Origin: JAKAXG01 sp035702985
GTDB taxonomy: Bacteria > Actinomycetota > Acidimicrobiia > Acidimicrobiales > Palsa-688
NCBI GenBank assembly: GCA_035702985.1
Contig: DASSZD010000090.1
Coordinates: 1 to 27,375, forward strand
DNA: 27,375 nucleotides
Direction of reading: 5' to 3'
Positions 21,370-27,375 of the stretch are shown piece by piece. Position 1 is the first letter of the stretch. Each line of letters starts with the position of its first letter. The position numbers were made by a program, and so were the translations under genes. The notes beneath the pieces are model-generated. The model had not been told where the DNA came from, did not search any database, and saw only the letters and a program-made list of their open reading frames with translations.

Positions 21370-22481
21370 GGCCGGGCCTGCACCTCCACCGACAGCACCC
21401 GGGGCAGGTCCCTGACGATGGGCTGCCAGGTGTCGCCGGCGTCGGCCGAGGCGTACACCTGCCCGCCGGTGGTCCCGAAGTAGACCCCGCACGGATCCAG
21501 GCCGTCCACCGCCATGGCGTCGCGCAGCACGTTGACGTAGCAGTTCTGCTGGGGCAGGCCGGCGGTCAGAGGCTCCCACTCACCCCCGCCGGTGCGGCTG
21601 CGGTACACCCGCAGGCGGGCGTCGGGCGGGTAGTGCTCCGAATCGCTGGTGATCGGCACCACGTACACGGTGTCGGGTTCGTGGGCGTGCACGGCGATGG
21701 GAAAGCCGAAGTCGGTGGGCAGGTCGCCGCTGATCTCGTACCACGAGTCACCGCCGTCGTCGCTACGCATCACGTCCCAGTGCTTCTGCATGAACAGCAC
21801 ATCGGGGCGGGCCGGGTGGCGGGCTATGCGGTGGACGCAGTGGCCGACCTCGGCGTCCTCGTCGGGGATGCCGCCGGAGCGCAGCCCCTTGTTGGCCGGC
21901 CGCCAGGTGGCGCCGGAGTCGTCGCTGCGGAACACTCCGGCGGCCGATATGGCCACGTGCATCTGTTCCGGCCGGGCCGGGTCGATCAGGATCGTGTGCA
22001 CGGCCATGCCGCCGGCCCCGGGCTGCCAGGACGGGCCGGAGCGGTGGGTGCGCAGCCCCGGCAGCTCGGACCAGTTGGCCCCGCCGTCGGTGGTCTGGAA
22101 CAGCGCCGCGTCCTCCACCCCGGCGTAGACGGAGTCGGGGTCGTCCGCCGAGGGCTCCAGGTGCCAGACCCGGGCGAACTGCCACGGGCGGGGGGTGCCG
22201 TCGTACCACAGGTGGGTGCCGGTGTCCCCGTCGTAGAGGAACTGGTTGCCGACCGGTGCCCAGCTCCTTCCGCCGTCGTCGGAGCGCTGGATGACCTGGC
22301 CGAACCAGCCGGTGGACTGCGAGGCGTAGAGGCGGGACGGGTCGGCCGGGCTGCCGGCCATGTGGTACACCTCCCATCCCCCGAACAGAGGTCCCTCCAC
22401 CTTCCAGTCCGACCGCTTCCCGTCGGATTCGATGATGAAGCCGCCTTTGGCCGTGCCCACCAGCACCCGTACACCTGTCAT
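21366..22481 (-). CDS. Asp-box (BNR) beta-propeller, sialidase/VPS10-like
   Basis: The 371-residue protein carries five clear Asp boxes (S/T-x-D-x-G-x-x-W): RSDDGGRSW (67), TTDGGANW (130), RSDDSGATW (185), RSDDGGDSW (239) and SADAGDTW (345), plus a degenerate one near 295. These mark a propeller of the exo-alpha-sialidase/YCF48/VPS10 group. The Arg triad of true sialidases is not evident to me. There is no signal peptide, so it should be cytosolic, unlike most sialidases. ATG 22481 has AGGAGGGATTC directly upstream, a nearly perfect ribosome-binding site. Its overlap with the MoaD-like gene suggests a joint function, possibly as scaffold or target of the carrier. Confidence 0.87.
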   Translation of the reverse strand: MTGVRVLVGTAKGGFIIESDGKRSDWKVEGPLFGGWEVYHMAGSPADPSRLYASQSTGWFGQVIQRSDDGGRSWAPVGNQFLYDGDTGTHLWYDGTPRPWQFARVWHLEPSADDPDSVYAGVEDAALFQTTDGGANWSELPGLRTHRSGPSWQPGAGGMAVHTILIDPARPEQMHVAISAAGVFRSDDSGATWRPANKGLRSGGIPDEDAEVGHCVHRIARHPARPDVLFMQKHWDVMRSDDGGDSWYEISGDLPTDFGFPIAVHAHEPDTVYVVPITSDSEHYPPDARLRVYRSRTGGGEWEPLTAGLPQQNCYVNVLRDAMAVDGLDPCGVYFGTTGGQVYASADAGDTWQPIVRDLPRVLSVEVQARP

Positions 22482-22597
22482 GAATCCCTCCTGTCTCCGG
22501 GCCTTACCGGGTGTTGACGGAGCGGGGCGCGCCGGATCATCGCCGCCATCGCGGCCGGGCACCGGACCGGCCCGCCGGCGGCTGGAGGGGTCGCCTG

Positions 22598-22843
22598 CTA
22601 GGCGCCGGGGGGACCGGCGGTGGCCGCCGGGCCCGCCGCGGCCGCAGCCGGGTCCACCCGGATGATCACGGACTTGGACACCGGGGTGTTGCTCACCTCG
22701 GCCGTGTGGTCCAGCGGTACCAGCACGTTGGCCTCGGGGAAGTAGGCGGCGGCGCAGCCGGCCGGGGTGGGGTACTCCACCGCCCGGAAGCCGCCGGCCC
22801 GCCGCCCCCGTCGGACCACACGCTCACAAGATCCACCAGCCAT
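22598..22843 (-). pseudogene. C-terminal remnant of a molybdopterin oxidoreductase alpha subunit (FdhA/YdeP-like)
   Basis: The 81-residue frame contains YPTPAGCAAAYFPEANVLVP followed by DHTAEVSNTPVSKSVIIRVDP, which is the extreme C-terminus of the FdhF/YdeP-type molybdopterin oxidoreductase family (normally about 750 residues). Nothing of the catalytic domains is present up to the next gene at 22887. Unusually, the fragment has its own ATG and a good ribosome-binding site (ACAGGAGAGACAC), so it may be translated. It is either a decayed gene with a fortuitous start or a small protein derived from the enzyme's C-terminal domain. The nearby MoaD-like gene may be linked to the same lost molybdenum context. 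Confidence 0.6.
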
Positions 22844-22886
22844 GTGTCTCTCCTGTCTCAGCTCGGGATCGGCGGTTGAGGCTGGA

Positions 22887-23486
22887 TCAGACCTTCCAGT
22901 GGAAGCCGATGGCGAAGTCCACGGCCACCGCGTAGGTCAGGTACATGAGCCACGCCCCGGTGATCAGGTGGAAGAAGCCCAGCCCCCGCTCCCCGATCCT
23001 CATGCCGATGGAGGCGAAGAAATCGGTGAAGTACACCCCGAACAGGCCCAGGAACAGGAGCCCCACCGGCCAGTCGCTGGCGTGGAAGAACACCGTGGCG
23101 CCCATCGCCGATATCACCATGAACGCCACCGTCATGCCGGCGTTGGTGCGGGCGTCGTTGCCCCGGTAGCGGTTCCAGCCGATGGCGAACCAGTGGATCC
23201 CGTACGCCGAGAACGCCAGGGCGGCCATGTAGAGCGGCGGGGACTTCTGGAACACCTGGAACCAGGTCAGGCCGACGAACAGGACCATGCCGGTGACGAA
23301 CTGGCAGAATCCCGGGAGCCACAGGCCCCACACCCCGGTGCCCCGGTCCACGCTCTCGCTGCGCTTGGGCCAGCCGAAGAGCTCCTGCGGCCCGTATATG
23401 AGGTAGCCCGTACCCAGGCCGAAGAACCCCAACGCCAGCGGGGGGAACGCTGACTGAGCGAACGTCACTTCCATGGTCTTTTTCAT
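22887..23486 (-). CDS. Six-helix membrane protein, GPR1/FUN34/YaaH (acetate transporter)-like
   Basis: The 199-residue protein has six membrane helices, including PPLALGFFGLGTGYLIYGP, LPGFCQFVTGMVLFVGLTW, MAALAFSAYGIHWFAIGWNR and GLLFLGLFGVYFTDFFASIG. The helix 1 glycines, the GxxQxxxG segment and the AFSxYGxHW segment resemble the SatP/GPR1 acetate-succinate channel family; this is a by-eye match. The start is ATG 23486 with GAGGAGG touching it, or ATG 23474 with the same ribosome-binding site 12 bases away. It heads the minus-strand cluster and is divergent from a TetR gene at 23618, which probably controls it. Confidence 0.7.
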   Translation of the reverse strand: MKKTMEVTFAQSAFPPLALGFFGLGTGYLIYGPQELFGWPKRSESVDRGTGVWGLWLPGFCQFVTGMVLFVGLTWFQVFQKSPPLYMAALAFSAYGIHWFAIGWNRYRGNDARTNAGMTVAFMVISAMGATVFFHASDWPVGLLFLGLFGVYFTDFFASIGMRIGERGLGFFHLITGAWLMYLTYAVAVDFAIGFHWKV

Positions 23487-23629
23487 CCTCCTCGGGCTCG
23501 CAGGCTGCTTGTGCTGCGAATCAACCCGCCGCAGCTTCGCTCCCATTACGGGCGGGGTATGAGCAATTGTTTAAAAAAGCCCCTTCTTCTGAGTCGGTTG
23601 CCGTAAAAATAAGTTCCGTGACGTACGTC
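23487..23629. promoter_or_regulatory. Divergent AT-rich control region with CGTACG palindrome
   Basis: The gap between the membrane-protein gene and the TetR gene contains the most AT-rich stretch of the window (CAATTGTTTAAAAAA near 23562-23577 and TAAAAATAAG at 23604-23613). A perfect palindrome, GACGTACGTC (23620-23629), overlaps the TetR start codon. It resembles the TGCGTACGCA operator candidate at 3504-3513. The arrangement suits TetR control of both directions. Confidence 0.4.
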
Positions 23630-24292
23630 CGGGGTCGACCCAGGCCGCCGACCCGGGAGGCCCTGATGAAGGTCGCCGAGCGGCTGCTCGGGGAACGGGG
23701 TATCGGTGCCGTTTCGCTCCGGGAGATCGCGGCGGCGGCCGGCCAGCGCAACAACTCCGCAGTCGCCTACCAGTTCGGTTCCCGCCAGGGCCTGATCGAG
23801 GCGGTGTTCGAGTACCGGATGGCCCGCAACGACGAGCGGCGCCGGGCCATGCTCGCCGCCATGCCCCCCCAGCCGGGCACGAGGGATCTCCTGGAGGCGT
23901 TCTTCCTGCCCATGGCCGAGTCGATCGGCCACGACGACGGCGTCAGCTGGCACGCCCGGTTCCTGCGCCAGGTGGTCTTCGAGCCGGGCTTCGACGTGTT
24001 CGCCCCGGGCCGTCTAGACGTCAGCACCGGGCTGCGGGCGGTGATAACCGGGCTGTCCCATCGCCTGGCCCACCTGCCCGGGCCGATCCGCGGCCGGCGC
24101 CTGCTGCAGGTGTGGCAGATGGTGATCCACTCCCTGGCCGACCACGAGGCCCAGCTGGCCCACCGGGCCGCGGTGATGCCCATCCCCCTGCTGGTCGCCG
24201 ACCTGGTGGACTGCGCCGAGGCGGTCCTGGTGGCCCCGGTGTCGGCCGACACCCGGCGGGAGCTGGACCGGATCGGGCGGAACGGGGACTAG
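23618..24292 (+). CDS. TetR/AcrR-family transcriptional regulator
   Basis: The 224-residue protein has a clear TetR DNA-binding domain: TREALMKVAERLLGERG, VSLREIAAAAGQRNNSAVAY, then QFGSRQGLIEAVFEYRM. The C-terminal ligand-binding part is typical in size, with RRLLQVWQMVIHSLADHEAQ. GTG 23618 is chosen because only short basic residues should precede the first helix and an AT-rich -10-like tract lies just upstream; TTG 23567 would add 17 unlikely residues. It is divergent from the acetate-transporter-like cluster, its most probable target. Its stop shares bases with the stop of the convergent amidase gene. Confidence 0.88.
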   Translation: MTYVRGRPRPPTREALMKVAERLLGERGIGAVSLREIAAAAGQRNNSAVAYQFGSRQGLIEAVFEYRMARNDERRRAMLAAMPPQPGTRDLLEAFFLPMAESIGHDDGVSWHARFLRQVVFEPGFDVFAPGRLDVSTGLRAVITGLSHRLAHLPGPIRGRRLLQVWQMVIHSLADHEAQLAHRAAVMPIPLLVADLVDCAEAVLVAPVSADTRRELDRIGRNGD

Positions 24293-25701
24293 CCCGGTGT
24301 CACCCAGGGATGGGCCCGTTCCAGCTGGCCGGCCAGCCCGAACAGGGTGGCCTCGTCCCCGTACCGGCCGATCACCTGGGATCCGACCGGCAGCCCGCCG
24401 GCGGAGCGGTCCAGGGGCAGGGAGACGGCCGGCTGGCCGGACATGTTGAGCACGGCGGTAAAAGCCACCATGGGGGTCAGCGCGGCCACGAAGCGGGCCG
24501 GGTCCGACCCGTCGAGCGGGCCCAGCTCCGGGGGCAGGCAGGCCAGCGTGGGCGTGACCAGGGCGTCGATCGACTGGAACAGCCCGCCCATCAGCCGCCC
24601 CACCTGGTGGATGCTGGTCACCGCCTTCACGTAGCCGACCGCCCCGGTGCTGCGCCCCTGCTCGATGGTGGCCAGGGTGACCGGCTCCAGGTCGCCGTCG
24701 GAGAGCGGGCGGCCCAGCTCGGCCAGCCGGGCGTCGACGGTGGCGGCCACGTTGGCGCCGATCACCCCGGCCCGGGCGGCGGCCAGCAGCTCGGGCCCGA
24801 ACGGCCAGTCGACGGGCTCCACCCGGTGCCCCAGCTGCTCCAGACGGCGGGCGGTGGCCTCGGCGGCGGCCCGGCACTCCGGGTCCACGTCGGTCCCGGT
24901 GGGGGCGGTCACGCATACCCCGACGCGCAGGCGGACCGGGTCGCGTGCGGCGGCGTCGGCGAAGGTGCCCGTCGGGGCGGGGGCCCAGTAGGGGTCGCCG
25001 GGCGCCGGGCCGGCCACCGCGTCGAGCAGGGCGGCGCTGTCGCGCACCGTCCGGCTGACGGCGTGCTGGGTGCTCTGACCGGCCCACCCCTCCCCCCGTT
25101 CGGGGGCGTAGGTCACCCGGCCCCGGGTCGGCTTCAGCCCGAACAGGCCGCAGCACGACGCCGGGATGCGGATGGATCCGCCGCCGTCGCTGGCATGGGC
25201 CATCGGCACCATCCCCGACGCCACCGCGGCGGCCGCCCCCCCGCTCGAACCGCCGGGGCTGCGGGCCGGGTCGAAAGGGTTGCGGGCCGGCCCGAACAGG
25301 GCCGGCTCGGTGCTCGGGGACAGGCCGAACTCCGGGGTGTTGGTCTTGCCGGCCAGCACCAGGCCGGCCCGGCGGAACCGGGCCACCAGCACCGAGTCGG
25401 CCGGGGCCGGAGGCCCGTCGGCGTACAGGCGGCTGCCGTTGGTGGTCACCTGGCCGGCCACGTTGGCGCCGAGGTCCTTGACCAGGAACGGCACCCCGCG
25501 GAACGGCCCGGCGGGTAGCCCGCTCCGCACCGCCCGGTGGGCCGGCTCGGCCATCAGGTTGACCACCGCGTTCAGCTCCGGGTTGGCCGCCCCGATGGCC
25601 CCGAGGGCGGCGTCGAGCACCTCCGCCGGATCCACCTCCCCGGCGGCGATGAGGGCGGCCAGCCCGACGGCGTCCAAGGACCTGTACTCATCGGGCTTCA
25701 T
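24289..25701 (-). CDS. Amidase-signature family hydrolase
   Basis: The 470-residue protein has the Ser-cisSer-Lys triad of the amidase signature family: K75 in VPFLVKDLGA, S152 in PGGSSGGAAAAVASG and S176 in SDGGGSIRIPAS. The C-terminal half includes VTPTLACLPPELGP and NMSGQPAVSLPL. Length and motifs are normal for bacterial amidases, which hydrolyse aliphatic, aryl or amino-acid amides. The partner subunits of a GatCAB complex are absent and the sequence lacks GatA-specific features that I can see. ATG 25701 has GGGAGGGAGG seven bases upstream. The divergent gap to the alpha/beta hydrolase is only 43 bases. Confidence 0.92.
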   Translation of the reverse strand: MKPDEYRSLDAVGLAALIAAGEVDPAEVLDAALGAIGAANPELNAVVNLMAEPAHRAVRSGLPAGPFRGVPFLVKDLGANVAGQVTTNGSRLYADGPPAPADSVLVARFRRAGLVLAGKTNTPEFGLSPSTEPALFGPARNPFDPARSPGGSSGGAAAAVASGMVPMAHASDGGGSIRIPASCCGLFGLKPTRGRVTYAPERGEGWAGQSTQHAVSRTVRDSAALLDAVAGPAPGDPYWAPAPTGTFADAAARDPVRLRVGVCVTAPTGTDVDPECRAAAEATARRLEQLGHRVEPVDWPFGPELLAAARAGVIGANVAATVDARLAELGRPLSDGDLEPVTLATIEQGRSTGAVGYVKAVTSIHQVGRLMGGLFQSIDALVTPTLACLPPELGPLDGSDPARFVAALTPMVAFTAVLNMSGQPAVSLPLDRSAGGLPVGSQVIGRYGDEATLFGLAGQLERAHPWVTPG

Positions 25702-25731
25702 GGCAGCGCCTCCCTCCCTGGCGGCAGAGCC

Positions 25732-25744
25732 TAACTTTTTCCCA
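25732..25744 (+). promoter_or_regulatory. -10 element for a leaderless hydrolase transcript
   Basis: TAACTT (25732-25737) is followed by seven bases (TTTCCCA) and the ATG at 25745. There is no Shine-Dalgarno sequence. Confidence 0.45.
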
Positions 25745-26470
25745 ATGGCCGTCTTCACCAGCGAACGCACCACCATCAACTTCGAGGAGCGGGGCGCCGG
25801 CTTCCCGGTGCTGCTCCTGGCCCCGGGCGGGATGCGTTCGGGCATCGACATGTGGCGCAACGCCGCCGTCGACCCCTGGGAGTCCTACTCCGACGAGTTC
25901 CGGCTCGTCGCCATGGACCAGCGCAACGCCGGCCGCTCGGAGGGGCCGCTGGACCCGGCCGACCCGTGGGGCATGTACGCCGCCGACCAGCTGGGGCTGC
26001 TCGACCACCTGGGGATCGACCGGTTCATGGTGATGGGCTGCTGCATCGGCTGCTCGTTCATCCTCGAGCTGATCGAGCGGGCCCCGCAGCGGGTGGTGGC
26101 CGCCGTGCTGGAGCAGCCGATCGGGGTGTACGACTCCAACCGGGAGCTGTTCGCCGAACTGCGCCGGTCCTGGGCCGCCGAGCTTCTGGGAAAAAGGACC
26201 GACCTGGAGCCCGGCATCGTCGAGCGGTTCCTGCAGGCCATGTGGAAGGACGACTTCGTAGTCAGTGTCAGTAGAGATGTCATCAGGTCGTGTCCGGTGC
26301 CGATGCTGGTCCTGCCCGGCATCGACGACTACCACCCCACCGCGGCGGGCCGGGAGGTGGCGGCCCTGGCCCCGAGGGCGCGGGTGGTGGAGCCGTGGAA
26401 GGACACCGCCGAACACGTGGCCGCCGCCACCGGGGAGGTGCGGCGGTTCCTCCGGGACGCCGTGCCGTGA
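25745..26470 (+). CDS. Alpha/beta hydrolase with a cysteine nucleophile
   Basis: The 241-residue protein is an alpha/beta hydrolase: LLLAPGGMRSGIDMW (oxyanion region), RLVAMDQRNAGRSEGP, and the nucleophile elbow MGCCIGCS at 97-104. The elbow reads G98-C99-C100-I101-G102, so the normal Ser of G-x-S-x-G is Cys100. The acid is likely Asp194 or Asp195 in PGIDDYHP and the base His224 in DTAEHVAA. The fold is shared with epoxide hydrolases, esterases and C-C hydrolases; cysteine at this position is known from dienelactone hydrolase. ATG 25745 is supported by the leaderless -10. The gene is divergent from the amidase and followed by the MDR gene after 49 bases. Confidence 0.87.
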   Translation: MAVFTSERTTINFEERGAGFPVLLLAPGGMRSGIDMWRNAAVDPWESYSDEFRLVAMDQRNAGRSEGPLDPADPWGMYAADQLGLLDHLGIDRFMVMGCCIGCSFILELIERAPQRVVAAVLEQPIGVYDSNRELFAELRRSWAAELLGKRTDLEPGIVERFLQAMWKDDFVVSVSRDVIRSCPVPMLVLPGIDDYHPTAAGREVAALAPRARVVEPWKDTAEHVAAATGEVRRFLRDAVP

Positions 26471-26519
26471 GGTCGTCCGATCCGGGAATACCTGCCGGTT
26501 CACGTAGTTGGGTAGCGGT

Positions 26520-27375
26520 ATGAAGGCTGTTGGAGTGATCGAGTTCGGCGGGCCCGAGGCGCTGGAGGTGGTGGAGCTTCCCGACCCCCAGCCGGGTCCC
26601 GGGCAGGTGCGCATCCGGGTGCACGCCGCGGCGGTGAGCCCGACCGACACTTTGGTGCGCAGCGGGGCCCGGGCCGAGGCCCAGAAGGCGGCCGGCCCCC
26701 CGCCCTACGTGCCCGGGATGGACGCCGCCGGCGTACTCGAGGAGTTCGGCGACGACGTCCAGACCGACCTGCGGGTCGGCGACCACGTGATGGCCATCGT
26801 GGTACCCAAGGCGTCCAGGGGGGCCTACTCGGAGCAGGTCGTGGTGCCGGCCGGGTCGGTGGCCCGGGTGCCCAAGGGAGCCAGCGACGTGGAGGCCAGC
26901 ACCCTGCCCATGAATGGGCTGACCGCCCGGCTGGCGCTCGACGTGCTGGACCTCGGGCCGGGCCGGACCCTGGCGGTGACCGGCGCGGCCGGGGCGTTCG
27001 GCGGGTACGTGGTGCAGCTGGCCAAGGTGGCCGGACTGACGGTGGTGGCCGACGCCTCCGAGGCCGACGAGGAGCTGGTCCGCGGCCTGGGTGCCGATGT
27101 GGTGCTGCGCCGGGGTGATGATTTCGGGTCCCGGGTCCGCGAGGTGTTCCCCGACGGGGTGGACGGCGCCGCCGACGGTGCCCTCCTCCACGACCGGTTG
27201 ACCCCGGCGGTCCGCGACGGGGGCACCGTCGTCACGGTGCGGGGCTACGACCGGCCGGGGGAGCGGGGGGTGACCTTCCGGCCCGTCCTGGTCAGCAGCT
27301 ACTCCCGGGAGGGGGCCAAGCTGGACGAACTGCGCCAGCTGGTGGAGGAGGGCCGGTTGACGCTGCGGGTGGCCG
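26520..27375 (+). CDS. MDR-family NADPH:quinone oxidoreductase (3' end cut by the window)
   Basis: The visible 285 residues start MKAVGVIEFGGPEALEVVEL and show the GroES-like half (GQVRIRVHAAAVSPTDTLVR, YVPGMDAAGVLEEFGDDV) and the nucleotide-binding motif LAVTGAAGAFGGYVVQLAK. No zinc ligands are seen, so a quinone or enone reductase using NADPH is likely. The frame is open to the end of the window and probably lacks only about 20-30 residues. The ATG at 26520 has no good Shine-Dalgarno sequence. It is the second MDR gene in the window but is not a close copy of the one at 6344-7492. It may be co-transcribed with the alpha/beta hydrolase. Confidence 0.88.
   Translation, partial: MKAVGVIEFGGPEALEVVELPDPQPGPGQVRIRVHAAAVSPTDTLVRSGARAEAQKAAGPPPYVPGMDAAGVLEEFGDDVQTDLRVGDHVMAIVVPKASRGAYSEQVVVPAGSVARVPKGASDVEASTLPMNGLTARLALDVLDLGPGRTLAVTGAAGAFGGYVVQLAKVAGLTVVADASEADEELVRGLGADVVLRRGDDFGSRVREVFPDGVDGAADGALLHDRLTPAVRDGGTVVTVRGYDRPGERGVTFRPVLVSSYSREGAKLDELRQLVEEGRLTLRVA

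Noticed and set aside
23562..23577. CAATTG-centred sequence as a long operator
   Set aside because: Symmetry stops after the six-base core.

Overview
The window is about 70% GC, densely packed, and reads as actinobacterial chromosome. An Acidimicrobiia-type organism is my best guess. The reasons are frequent GTG starts, 4-base ATGA/GTGA overlaps, WYL, MarR and TetR regulators, an extracellular GH3 protein carrying GYW-type repeats, and small proteins with a CPHG...CLIC motif. That lineage call is inference. I see no rRNA, tRNA, CRISPR array, IS element or phage gene, and the GC-rich codon use looks uniform.

Region 1 (1-2700, minus strand) is the highlight. It holds a two-gene operon in which a SpoIIE/PP2C-type phosphatase fused to a C-terminal KaiB domain overlaps by one base a complete two-domain KaiC ATPase. 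The KaiC keeps the Ser-Thr phosphorylation pair of the cyanobacterial clock protein but lacks the C-terminal tail that binds KaiA. This looks like a KaiA-less KaiBC timer or switch in which KaiB could deliver a phosphatase to KaiC.

Region 2 (2700-6320) carries divergent TetR-like and MarR regulators, a STAS protein without the phosphoacceptor serine, an acyl-ACP thioesterase, two very small genes with strong ribosome-binding sites, and an S4-domain RNA-binding protein. Region 3 (6340-9340, minus) is a coupled pair: an S9 prolyl-oligopeptidase-type peptidase and an MDR oxidoreductase. Region 4 (9360-12960, plus) is a coupled trio: a small zinc-motif membrane protein, a GT-C-like polytopic membrane protein, and a PLP-dependent decarboxylase whose 5' end contains four 27-bp tandem repeats.

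Region 5 (12980-16500) has two small minus-strand genes (one GvpU-like), a secreted GH3 protein with six 42-residue repeats, a very strong 18-bp perfect hairpin, and a small membrane protein. Region 6 (16540-19890, minus) has a GAF-domain protein, a WYL regulator, an MFS transporter and a small zinc-motif membrane protein. Region 7 (20005-21012) is an AttH/CrtC-like lipocalin-fold protein.

Region 8 (21055-24292) is a minus-strand cluster of an acetate-transporter-like membrane protein, a C-terminal remnant of a molybdopterin oxidoreductase, an Asp-box beta-propeller, and a MoaD/ThiS protein ending in Gly-Gly. It is divergent from a TetR regulator. Region 9 (24289-27375) has an amidase, an alpha/beta hydrolase with a cysteine nucleophile, and an MDR quinone oxidoreductase cut by the window end.

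Several genes (3617, 9362, 25745 and probably 5344) have a TAnnnT hexamer 6-8 bases before the start codon and no Shine-Dalgarno sequence, which suggests leaderless transcripts. Others (5452, 5646, 17094, 22481, 22843, 25701) have strong Shine-Dalgarno sequences.
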